A stretch of DNA of 64,000 nt from positions 1,036,311 through 1,100,310 of the forward strand of contig NZ_JAPNJW010000001.1 in assembly GCF_026626745.1 (NCBI RefSeq). Direction: 5' to 3'. Source of the stretch: Nannocystis sp. RBIL2. GTDB lineage: Bacteria > Myxococcota_A > Polyangia > Nannocystales > Nannocystaceae. Position numbers and translations under genes: made by a program. Under the pieces are notes generated by a model, which did no database searches, was not told the origin of the DNA, and worked only from the letters and a program-made list of their open reading frames with translations. Below are positions 34,587 through 42,394 of this stretch, one piece after another. The first letter of the stretch is position 1. Every line of letters begins with the position of its first letter.

Positions 34587-35240
34587 ATGCTCGGAGCACG
34601 CCGTTTGGCCGCCAGCCTGTCGACCGCAGCTTCGGCGACCGCGACGTCGACCGACACCGGCACGACGACGACCATCACCACCGCCGTCCCGGCCGCGACG
34701 ACGACCACCACCATCGGTCCCGACCTGACGACCACGACAACCTCGGGCCCTGCCACCACCACCGGCACCGCCACCACGGACGCGACGACCTCGACCACCG
34801 ATGCCCAGACCGCCCCGACCGCCCGCCCCGGGGTGCGCGATCTCGGCTGCCCGACGGCCTCTTCGACGGCGTTGACGCCCCTCACCGGCGAATGCAGATG
34901 CAATTACTCCTGTGTCAAAACAGGCGAGGACGCTGGCATCATCCACCCGTCACGGGCAACGAGATGACCACCGGCAACCGCGGCAATGATGGCAACGGCG
35001 GCGACCGCGGCCCGGCCAACGACGATTCGAGCACCGGCGGTGTCGGCGGGAATGATGGCACCGACAGCACCGGCGGCGAGCCCTCGGGCCCGCCTCGCGC
35101 GTGCCGCTCGCGTCGTGTTCGTCCATACCATCGACCGCTGCACCGCCGGCTTCGGCGGGGCGACTGACAGCAATCCGGACAACAACCCGGCCCCCGAAGG
35201 CGCGACCGGCCTCGCGGGGGCCAACCTGCAGAGCCATTGA
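34587..35240 (+). pseudogene. frameshifted remnant of a lipoprotein-like gene
   Basis: Three consecutive stretches show GC-rich third codon positions in alternating frames. 34587-34967 encodes a Thr-rich linker and CRCNYSC, ending in a TGA that overlaps an ATG at 34964. From 34964 another frame gives a Gly/Asn/Asp/Ser linker (SSTGGVGGNDGTDSTGG). Near 35090-35110 the coding bias moves to the third frame, which reads VVFVHTIDRCTAGFGGATDS to the TGA at 35238-35240. Such linkers normally follow a lipobox, which is missing. The simplest reading is a decayed gene with at least one frameshift; overlapping small genes or a sequencing error are alternatives. Confidence 0.45.
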
Positions 35241-35617
35241 CGGACCACGACCCCGACGAACCCACCGACGCCGAGCTGCTGCTCGAGGACCTCGCCGCCG
35301 ACCTGGTCGGCGAACGGCGCCACGAGCCGCTGCTGGCCCGCCTGTTCGCCGCCGAGCCCGGCGTGTGGCACGACCTCGACGCGCTGGCCGAGGGCCTCCC
35401 GCTCGTGCGCGAGCGCCTCGACGAGCTCGACGCCCTGCCGATACACGTGTCGTGGATCGATCTGCCGGCCTCGCTCCACGGCGACGGCTATTGCACGATC
35501 ACCTTCTATTGCGAGCGCGGCCACCTCTACCGCATGGCCCTGTACAACCGCGGCCTGTTCGCCCGCAAGCGCGGCGAGCCCGGCCCGCCGCCGCCGCCGG
35601 GTCGCCTGCTCAACTGA
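35237..35617 (+). CDS. hypothetical protein, 126 residues
   Basis: An acidic, soluble, helical N-terminus (DAELLLEDLAADLVGERRHE) followed by a short beta-like segment with paired aromatic and Cys residues (YCTITFYCERGHLYRMALYN) and a Pro-rich tail. No family recognised. The start is a TTG at 35237 that overlaps the TGA of the preceding remnant (TTGA), so translation may be coupled to it. Codon use (GC-rich third positions throughout) supports a real gene. It converges on the IgGFc-binding-type gene with only 9 bp between stops. Confidence 0.5.
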   Translation: MTDHDPDEPTDAELLLEDLAADLVGERRHEPLLARLFAAEPGVWHDLDALAEGLPLVRERLDELDALPIHVSWIDLPASLHGDGYCTITFYCERGHLYRMALYNRGLFARKRGEPGPPPPPGRLLN

Positions 35618-35626
35618 GCGGCGCGG

Positions 35627-37540
35627 TCACTGCGGCATGATCATCACGTCGTTGATCGGCCGGATCGCCGCCCCCGCCGGGTACGCGTACGACACGTTCA
35701 GCGTGTAGAAGTCGACCGACTCCGGCGAGCCCCAGCCCCACACCGTCACGCCGATCGGGTTGGCGCTCGTGATCTCGTGGCGGCCGTTCGAGCACTGGCC
35801 GACGTCTTCGAAGTTGCCGGTCACGAGGTCGACGCGGGTGTACTCGTGCTCGTCGTCGACCGCGGCCCAGCCGTCCAGCACGCCGGCGCAGCCGAGCGTC
35901 ACGTCGGCGTAGGCGCCGTCCTGCTTGCGCCGCACCACCACCAGGCTGGTCTCCGAATACGTCGGGTCGGTGAAGAACACGTAGCGGTCGAGGTACTGCT
36001 CCGAGGGGATCACGTTGACCCACTCGGGGTCGCCGCGGTTGTCGTGCAGCTGCCCGCCCGTCATGTAACCCGCCAGGTAGAACGGGTGCTCGCTGTCCTG
36101 GCTGCGCACCGTGAACGGCCCCGCCGCCGCGAATTCGACGACCTGTCCGAAAGACAAGGTGTCGGGCGCGCCCGCCGGCTTGGCCGGCTGCCACGACAGC
36201 GTGGTCCCGTCGACCGTGCCGACCAGCCGCCACGGCGGCGTCTCCTCCTGTCCCATCGCCAGCCGGTTCTTGTAGCGGACCGCCACGTACGCGCTGCCCA
36301 GCGCCTTGATCGGCGGGATCTGCTGGTGCGCCCCGTCGCAGTACGAGGCGTCCACCGGCACGTTGAAGCAGCTCGCCCCGCCGAACACCCCGACCGGCTT
36401 GTTGGCGACCAGCGGCGAGCCCGTCAGCTCGGCCGACTGCGCGAACTGGATCGTCTCGCCGCGCGCGAGGTTGTACTTGATCGGCACCCCGGCCGCGCCG
36501 GCGGTGACGCCCGGACCGCCGACGATCGCTACCTTCGGATCGATCGTCACCTCGGTGCCGTCCTCGCCAGCGACGACGGCCCACAGCGGCCGCGCCGCCG
36601 GCACCGCGACGCTCTGCGCATAAGCGTTGACGACCACGTAATTGGTGTCCCACACGCTCGTCGGCAGCATCAGCGTCGCCGACGTGATCGCCACCGAGCC
36701 GCCGCCGTACGGCAGCATCTGGTAGGCGGCGACCGGCCGGTCGGTCGAGATCCGGAACCCCTTGCCGCGCCCCGTCCCCGCGACCTCGGTCTCCGTCGCC
36801 ACGCCCGCGGGCGCCGGGCAGTCCGGGTTGTCACCTGGCCCTCGGGACAGGAACACCAGCGCCACCTGCCCGACCGGCAGCCCGGCCACCGGGTCGTAGG
36901 GCGCGTAGTCGATGTTCTCGCCCTGGCCCTCGGGGATCCGCGTGAAGCCGGCGACGTCGAGGCTCTGCCCGTCGTACTCGACCTCGATGTGGACCGGCTC
37001 GTCCCAGGTGTTGGCCACGAACGCCGCGAAGCAGCCGCCGGTCTTGGTCGTCTGCGTCTTCACCGCCCAGAATTCGCAGCCCTCGCTGCCCTGCAGCAGC
37101 GCCGCGGCCTCGCACGGCTCCAGCGGCGTGCACGCGCCCTCGATGCAGTACGAGTCCTCCTCGCACAGCGACACCAGCTGCCCCTCGCACTCCAGCCCCT
37201 TCAAGTCGGCGGAGCACTGCACCGGCTCGCACGGCTCGCCGGTCGTCGAGCTCGTGGTCCCGGTCGGTGTCTCGGTCGTGACCGCCTCGGTCGTCGTCGG
37301 CACCACCGCAGTCGTCCCCATCGTCGCCGAGTCGGTCCCGCCCCCCTCGGTCGTCGTGCCACTGGCTGACTCGGTGCCGGTCGACGCGTCGGTGGCCGTC
37401 CCGGTCGCGTCGGTGGCCGTCACCGCCCCGACCGTCGTCTCGGTGGCACTGCCGCCGCGGCTGTCGGAGCCTTCTCCGCCGGCACAGGCCCCCACCGCGA
37501 CGAGAGTGACGAGAGAGAGCGTGCCGATCCCGCGCATCAT
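35627..37540 (-). CDS. IgGFc-binding-type surface lipoprotein
   Basis: A 637-residue exported protein. The signal peptide (MMRGIGTLSLVTLVAVGAC) ends at a lipobox-like VGAC, followed by a Thr/Ser/Gly linker to about residue 100. A short Cys-rich segment (CSADLKGLECEGQLVSLCEE) precedes a large domain resembling the IgGFc-binding N-terminal family: FWAVKTQTTKTGGCFAAFVA near 155, PVAAYQMLPYGG near 270, SVWDTNYVVVNAYAQS near 295, VGVFGGASCFNVP near 390 and HEITSANPIGVTVWGWGSPE near 590. In bacteria such proteins are cell-surface adhesion modules of unknown ligand. A CATACT hexamer lies 7 bp before the ATG at 37540; the second codon is also Met. A palindromic unit is embedded at 36836-36849. Confidence 0.78.
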   Translation of the reverse strand: MMRGIGTLSLVTLVAVGACAGGEGSDSRGGSATETTVGAVTATDATGTATDASTGTESASGTTTEGGGTDSATMGTTAVVPTTTEAVTTETPTGTTSSTTGEPCEPVQCSADLKGLECEGQLVSLCEEDSYCIEGACTPLEPCEAAALLQGSEGCEFWAVKTQTTKTGGCFAAFVANTWDEPVHIEVEYDGQSLDVAGFTRIPEGQGENIDYAPYDPVAGLPVGQVALVFLSRGPGDNPDCPAPAGVATETEVAGTGRGKGFRISTDRPVAAYQMLPYGGGSVAITSATLMLPTSVWDTNYVVVNAYAQSVAVPAARPLWAVVAGEDGTEVTIDPKVAIVGGPGVTAGAAGVPIKYNLARGETIQFAQSAELTGSPLVANKPVGVFGGASCFNVPVDASYCDGAHQQIPPIKALGSAYVAVRYKNRLAMGQEETPPWRLVGTVDGTTLSWQPAKPAGAPDTLSFGQVVEFAAAGPFTVRSQDSEHPFYLAGYMTGGQLHDNRGDPEWVNVIPSEQYLDRYVFFTDPTYSETSLVVVRRKQDGAYADVTLGCAGVLDGWAAVDDEHEYTRVDLVTGNFEDVGQCSNGRHEITSANPIGVTVWGWGSPESVDFYTLNVSYAYPAGAAIRPINDVMIMPQ

Positions 37541-38121
37541 GGCCGGCAGTATGACACGGAGCGCCCGCTCGTTGGCGCGCGCGAGGGAGCGGCCCGGGCC
37601 TCACCGGCCGGTCTCTTCGCCGCCGGTCGAGCGTCCGCACCTCCGTGCGCTCCACCCGCTGCACGTCCGCAGGCGCGCCGCGTCTCATCCTGTCTCGAAA
37701 GACAGCATTGTTCGCGGCACTCGGCGAGCCGCGACGCGATGGAGGGTCGTGTCGCAGCCTGTCTCAAAAGACATCCGAATCCGCCGCTCCGCGAGCCGTC
37801 CCCTGCGCGATCCAAGTTCTATCCCAGCCTGTCTCAAAAGACATCTTTGTCCGACTGGATTCGAGCTTCGCCGTCCAGCATGTCTCAAAAGACATCTGAC
37901 ATCTCGGCGCTCCCGCGATGCGTCCTGCGCCGCGCTCATCACCCGTCGCTGCCGGTCCCCGTCGACATGGCGGTCCTCGCCCGCTCGCCGCGCCTCGGTT
38001 TTCGCCGCGAAAGCAACCGCCGGAACCCGCGTATCGGACGAGCAGCGCGAGGGGTCCCTCACGGCTCTTGGCGCGCGCGCGGCCGTTCATCGAACTTTGA
38101 ATCGGTGGACCGTTGGGGCGT
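37541..38121. other. 581-bp intergenic region holding a four-copy palindrome array
   Basis: No credible gene. The centre holds four spaced copies of a TGTCT-CRAA-AGACA variant. The end carries the upstream region of the HD-domain gene. Confidence 0.55.
37691..37894. repeat. four spaced copies of the variant palindrome TGTCT-C(A/G)AA-AGACA
   Basis: Copies are at 37691-37704 (loop CGAA), 37760-37773, 37830-37843 and 37881-37894 (loop CAAA). Copies 2 and 3 are identical over 21 bp (37755-37775 and 37825-37845), and copy 4 differs from them at one base. The intervening sequences (55, 56, 37 bp) are unrelated. Confidence 0.85.
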
Positions 38122-38661
38122 ATGGAGAGCATGACTCAGCTCCTCGTCCACCCCCTGGTGCAGGCGGCCCAGAGCTACGCCACTCGCGCCCACGCGGACA
38201 CCCATCATCTGTACGACGGCCGGCCGTATGCCAGCCACCTGAGCATGGTCGTAGAACGCGCGGTCGAGTTCCTCCACTTGCTCGACGAGGACCAGCGACC
38301 GATCGCCCTCGCCGGCGCCTGGGTCCACGACGCCATCGAGGACGCCCGGCAGACCTACAACGACGTCAAGAAGGCCACGAACGAGGCCGTGGCCGAGGTC
38401 GCCTTCGCCCTGACCAACGAGAAGGGCCGCACCCGTAAAGAGCGAGCCAACGCGCGCTACTACGAGGGCATCCGCGCCAGCGACGTCGCCACCTTCGTGA
38501 AGATCTGCGACCGCCTCGCCAACGCCGGCCACTCCGCCGCCACCAAGTCGAGGATGCTCGCGGTCTATCGCCAGGAGCAGCCCGACTTCCGCGCCGCGCT
38601 CTACAGCGACCGCTTCGCCGCCATGTGGGACGCCCTCGAGCAGCTCCTGGCCCAGCCCTGA
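38122..38661 (+). CDS. HD-domain protein, (p)ppGpp-hydrolase-like
   Basis: A 179-residue cytoplasmic protein resembling the hydrolase domain of SpoT/Rel and stand-alone small alarmone hydrolases (MESH1 type), which remove pyrophosphate from ppGpp using Mn2+. It has the usual order of motifs: DGRPYASHLSMVV near 32, the HD pair in GAWVHDAIEDARQTYND near 70, then VAEVAFALTNEKGRTRKERA and VKICDRLANAGHS near 135 with the last metal-binding Asp. Starts at 38122 or 38131 are both possible; 38131 begins MTQLL. It stands alone before the HEAT-repeat genes. Some related HD proteins act on other nucleotides, so the alarmone role is inferred from motif order. Confidence 0.75.
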   Translation: MESMTQLLVHPLVQAAQSYATRAHADTHHLYDGRPYASHLSMVVERAVEFLHLLDEDQRPIALAGAWVHDAIEDARQTYNDVKKATNEAVAEVAFALTNEKGRTRKERANARYYEGIRASDVATFVKICDRLANAGHSAATKSRMLAVYRQEQPDFRAALYSDRFAAMWDALEQLLAQP

Positions 38662-38723
38662 CGGCAGCCCTCATGCTCGAGCGTCACTGCAACTGCGATA
38701 CGAAATGCTCGCGAGAGTGACGC

Positions 38724-39443
38724 ATGGCGAAGTTCCGCAAAAAGATGGAGGCGATGGTCGGGCAGTTTCCGCCCGAGACTCGGGCCAGCGCGCAGCAGGA
38801 CCTCGAGCGTCTATGGCAAGCCGGCGTCGAGACGTACGACGACCTGCTCGCGGTCGCCGAAGGCGAGCATGAGGTGACTCTGCGAGAGATCGCGTGCGCC
38901 TACCTGGCTTCACTGGGAGACCGACGCGCGCTCCCGACGCTCGCCCGCTGTCTCGTGGCTGAATCAGACCAACTTCGCTGCGAGGCTGCGCGCTGCCTCG
39001 GCAACCTGGGCGACGCCGACGCGATCGCGCCGCTCGTCCAGTGCCTCGAGAGCGACCCCGATTCCTACGTCCGCATGTACGCCGCGCACGCTCTCGGCGT
39101 GCTCGCCGACGAGCGCGCGTTCGAAGCCCTGCGCGCCGCCCTGCACCGCTCGGACGAAGCCCCGCACGTCCGCGGCATGGCGGCGGAATCGCTCGCCTGT
39201 CTCTTCGACCGCAGAGCCATCGACGAGCTCCTCCTGGTGCTCGACGATCCCTCCGCCGAGGTCCGTTACTGGGCCGTGTTCGCCCTCGGTCAGCTCGGCG
39301 ATGCCTCGCTCATCCCGTGGCTGCGGCCGCTGCTCGCGGACCATGAATGCCCGCCCGGCCTCATTCCGATCTCCCAGGAGGTGGCCGACACGATCCACAT
39401 ACTCGAGCACTCCACCAAGGAGCGGGACCTGCCCGACGCGTGA
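38724..39443 (+). CDS. HEAT-repeat protein, copy A of a tandem pair
   Basis: A 239-residue soluble all-helical protein with about five HEAT-like repeats (PBS-lyase type) from about residue 55: RALPTLARCLVAESDQLRCE, AIAPLVQCLESDPDSYVRMY, AFEALRAALHRSDEAPHVRG, AIDELLLVLDDPSAEVRYWA. The N-terminal 50 residues (MAKFRKKMEAMVGQFPPETR) are basic and helical. Such proteins are protein-binding scaffolds; no partner is evident. It is about 80% identical to the next gene, and a GATACGAA box sits about 19 bp before both ATGs, so the promoter was duplicated too. Confidence 0.75.
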   Translation: MAKFRKKMEAMVGQFPPETRASAQQDLERLWQAGVETYDDLLAVAEGEHEVTLREIACAYLASLGDRRALPTLARCLVAESDQLRCEAARCLGNLGDADAIAPLVQCLESDPDSYVRMYAAHALGVLADERAFEALRAALHRSDEAPHVRGMAAESLACLFDRRAIDELLLVLDDPSAEVRYWAVFALGQLGDASLIPWLRPLLADHECPPGLIPISQEVADTIHILEHSTKERDLPDA

Positions 39444-39487
39444 ATCTGCATCGACTTTTGTGATACGAACTCGGCGAACGTGACGTC

Positions 39488-40201
39488 ATGTCGAAGTTCC
39501 GCAAGAAGATGGAGGCGATCGTCCGGCAGTTATTGGCCGAGAGCCGGGCCAGCGCGCAGCAGGACCTCGATCGTCTGTGGCAAGCCGGCGTCAAGACGTA
39601 CGACGACCTGCTCGCGTTCGCCGGCAGCGAGCATGAGGCGGACCTGCGAGAGACCGCGTGCTGGTACCTGGCGCGGCTGGGAAACCAGCGCGCGTTCCCG
39701 ACGCTCGCCCGCTGTCTCGCGGCCGAATCGGTCGAACTTCGCGGCGGGGCCGCGCGCTGGCTCGGCATCCTGGGCGGTGACGACGCGATCGCGCGGCTCG
39801 TCCAGTGCCTCGAGAGCGACCCCGATTCCTACGTCCGCATGTACGCGGCGCACGCTCTCGGCGTGATCGCCGACAAGCGCGCCTTCGAAGCGCTGCGCGC
39901 GGCCCTGCACCGCCCGGGCGAAGCGCCGCACGTCCGCGGCATGGCGGCTGAATCGCTCGCCTGCATCTTCGACCCGAGGGGCATCGACGAGCTCCTCCTG
40001 GTGCTCGACGATCCCTCCGCCGAGGTCCGCTACTGGGCCGTGTTCGCGCTCGGCCAGCTCGGCGATGCCTCGCTCATCCCGTGGCTGCGGCCGCTGCTCG
40101 CGGACCATGAATGCCCGCCTGGCCTCATTCCGATCTCCGAGGAGGTCGCCGAGACGATCGAGGAGCTCGATACCAAGGAGCGAGACCGGTCGGACGAGTG
40201 A
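39488..40201 (+). CDS. HEAT-repeat protein, copy B of a tandem pair
   Basis: A 237-residue paralogue of the preceding gene, in the same orientation 44 bp after its stop. The N-terminal half differs at many positions (for example LVRQLLAESR against MVGQFPPETR), whereas from about residue 110 onward the two are almost identical, including long stretches of identical DNA (around 39020-39060 and 39800-39845). The helical-repeat architecture is the same. This looks like a recent tandem duplication, or an older one partly homogenised by gene conversion. The duplicated TACGAA box is at 39464-39469. Confidence 0.75.
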   Translation: MSKFRKKMEAIVRQLLAESRASAQQDLDRLWQAGVKTYDDLLAFAGSEHEADLRETACWYLARLGNQRAFPTLARCLAAESVELRGGAARWLGILGGDDAIARLVQCLESDPDSYVRMYAAHALGVIADKRAFEALRAALHRPGEAPHVRGMAAESLACIFDPRGIDELLLVLDDPSAEVRYWAVFALGQLGDASLIPWLRPLLADHECPPGLIPISEEVAETIEELDTKERDRSDE

Positions 40202-40593
40202 ACCCATATCGCCGCGCTCGCGGAGCGCCGCACGGATGAGCTTCACCCGGCCGTGGACGCGCGGCCCGCAGCGACACGCCGGCGGTCGGCACGGCCCCGC
40301 GCCCCCTGACGCATCGAGGCCTGGTCGCGCCACCGCTCTCACCGACATGGTCGAAGAGACAGGCCATGCGCGCCCCGCGGCCTCTGCGAGCGCCGACTGC
40401 CTCCCCACAGTCTCGCGCCTGGCCACGACGCGCGGAGCCATCGATGAACTCCCGTTCGCGTGATTGCCGGCCCGTCCAGTCGGTGGCCGGCGGACCCCAC
40501 CCCTCCGAGCTTCGCCCCCGCGACAGACGCAGGACTTGCGAGGCCGTCGTGTGCCCTGCCCGTCCCCGCGTGCCCGTGATAGCGTGGGCGTCC
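40202..40593. other. 392-bp intergenic region, no gene seen
   Basis: It contains one palindromic unit variant (TGGTC-GAAG-AGACA at 40348-40361) and the TAGCGT box of the M15 peptidase gene at 40580-40585. Open frames crossing it are poorly biased shadows. Confidence 0.45.
40580..40585 (+). promoter_or_regulatory. candidate -10 element (TAGCGT)
   Basis: TAGCGT ends 8 bp before the ATG at 40594; no Shine-Dalgarno. Confidence 0.45.
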
Positions 40594-42189
40594 ATGCCCA
40601 CCGCGATCTCGCTCCGACATGCTGTTCTCGCCGCGCTTTGGATGGCGCCGTATTCCGCCGCCCGGGCTGACGGGCCGCACGAATACCAGGACGTCTGTGA
40701 ATTGACCGCCCCGCCCGACATCGGCGAGCACCCAGCCCCGATCGACTGCGCCGAGAGCAAGGACACCGGCTACACCAGCGGCAACCCGTTCGAGATCACC
40801 GTCGTCCACATCGACGGGCGCCCGGTCGAGAAGAGCACCGCCAACGCCTACTGGGTCATGCGCGAGGCCGCGGCCGCGGCCGGCGTCGACATGCACATCA
40901 ACAGCGGCTTCCGCACCATGTCGGAGCAGGAGTACCTCTACGGCTGCTACATCAATTGCAACTGCAACAGCTGCAACCTGGCGGCCAAGCCCGGCTACTC
41001 CAATCACCAGAGCGGTCACGCGCTCGACATCAACACCGCCACGCCCGGCGTCTACAACTGGCTGAACGCCAACGGCGGCAACTACGGGTTCACCGAGACC
41101 GTCCCGGGCGAACCGTGGCACTGGGAGTGGTGGGGCGGCGGTCCGGGCGGCGGCGTCTGTGACATCAGCCTGGCGCCCACGGGCTACCTCGACACCGTCG
41201 ATTGCGACAACGTGTACGGCTGGGCCCAGGACCCCGACGCGCCCGACGCCTCGATCGACGTCCACGTCTACTTCAACGCACCGGCCGGCGATCCCAACGG
41301 CATCGGCGTGCCGACCACCGCCAACCTGCACCGCGAAGACCTGTGCATGGCCCTCGGCTCGTGCGCGCACGGCTACAAGCTCGGCGTGCCGCTCAGCCTG
41401 CGCGACAACACCACCCGCCCGGTCCACGTCTACGGCATCGACATCGAGGGCCAAAAGAACCCGCAGCTGAGCCAGAGCCCGCTGTCGTTCACCTGCGCCC
41501 CGCCGCCCTTGACCGGGTACCGCCGTCACATCCCCCACCCCGACGTCCTGGCCACGTGGAAGTTCGACGTGTTCTGGGACCTCGTCACAGTCGACGAGCC
41601 GACCCTGCTGGCGCTGCCCGAATGGATCGACATCGAGCCCGTGCCGCAGCTGATCCGCGCCGACGACGGCACGCCCGAGGTATACCTCAAGGACGGCGGC
41701 GTGCGGCGCCACGTCCCGAGCCCCGAGGTCGCCGACAACTGGGACTTCGACCTCGGCGCAGTCGTCACCGTCCCGGCCGCCGAGGTCTATGCAATCCCGC
41801 TCGGCACGCCGGTGCGAGACAAGCCGGTGCTCGTCAAGGGCCCCGGGCCCGAGGTCTATCAGCTCGACGATCTGCAGTGCCCGCCCGACAGCCTCTCGCC
41901 CGAATGCCAGGTCGACGCCACCACCGGCGAAGACCCGACCGGCGAGGCCCCGACCACCGGCGGCACCACCGGTGATTCGACGGGCGGCGCCGAATCCGAT
42001 CCCAGCAGCGGCGGCTCGTCCGACAGCAGCAGCAGCGGCGGAGCGGCCGGCAGCGCCACCGGCACCGCCGGCAATGACGCGAACGACGCGGGCGGATGCG
42101 CCTGCCGCTCGGACTCCGACACCCCGCAGCCGTGGGCGTTCGGCCTGCTGGTCCTCGGCGCCCTGGCCCGCCGTCGCCGCCGCGCCTGA
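40594..42189 (+). CDS. M15 D-Ala-D-Ala carboxypeptidase-like protein with MYXO-CTERM anchor
   Basis: A 531-residue exported protein. A signal peptide covers about residues 1-25 (VLAALWMAPYSAARA). Residues about 55-185 form a VanY/M15 zinc peptidase domain: INSGFRTMSEQEYLYG, the ligand motif NHQSGHALDIN and the final EPWHWEWWG. Such enzymes trim D-Ala-D-Ala from peptidoglycan stems. Residues about 190-300 are a module starting with VDCDNVYGWAQDPDAPDASI, and 305-430 carry two GVRRHVPSPEV-type repeats; both are shared with the protein at 56974. A Thr/Gly/Ser linker then leads to a MYXO-CTERM-like anchor (GGCACRS, PWAFGLLVLGALA, RRRRRA). The start is set by the TAGCGT box. Confidence 0.82.
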   Translation: MPTAISLRHAVLAALWMAPYSAARADGPHEYQDVCELTAPPDIGEHPAPIDCAESKDTGYTSGNPFEITVVHIDGRPVEKSTANAYWVMREAAAAAGVDMHINSGFRTMSEQEYLYGCYINCNCNSCNLAAKPGYSNHQSGHALDINTATPGVYNWLNANGGNYGFTETVPGEPWHWEWWGGGPGGGVCDISLAPTGYLDTVDCDNVYGWAQDPDAPDASIDVHVYFNAPAGDPNGIGVPTTANLHREDLCMALGSCAHGYKLGVPLSLRDNTTRPVHVYGIDIEGQKNPQLSQSPLSFTCAPPPLTGYRRHIPHPDVLATWKFDVFWDLVTVDEPTLLALPEWIDIEPVPQLIRADDGTPEVYLKDGGVRRHVPSPEVADNWDFDLGAVVTVPAAEVYAIPLGTPVRDKPVLVKGPGPEVYQLDDLQCPPDSLSPECQVDATTGEDPTGEAPTTGGTTGDSTGGAESDPSSGGSSDSSSSGGAAGSATGTAGNDANDAGGCACRSDSDTPQPWAFGLLVLGALARRRRRA

Positions 42190-42207
42190 CCGTCCGCGGC
42201 GACTACT

Positions 42208-42236
42208 GCCCTCGCGCGACGACCTCGCGCGAGGGC
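42208..42236. terminator. perfect 12-bp stem hairpin between convergent genes
   Basis: GCCCTCGCGCGA (42208-42219), loop CGACC, then TCGCGCGAGGGC (42225-42236). It lies 19 bp after the M15 peptidase stop and before the end of the opposing S37 gene, so it probably terminates transcription in one or both directions. Confidence 0.65.
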
Positions 42237-42394
42237 GGATCCGTCACCCGACGAAATTCTGGGAATCGGCGTATCCCTCACGCAACAATACCGAGGGTCT
42301 CCGGCGAATCCCGTCCGCGGTAAAATCATACGAGTAAGCCCGACGAATGACCCAGTGCCGGGCCGCTCGCAGCTCTCGCTCACGCGCCTCCCCG

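Noticed and set aside
37691..37894. CRISPR array
   Set aside because: Repeats are only 14-21 bp, spacing is irregular (55, 56, 37 bp), the unit belongs to the genome-dispersed palindrome family, and no cas gene is in the window.
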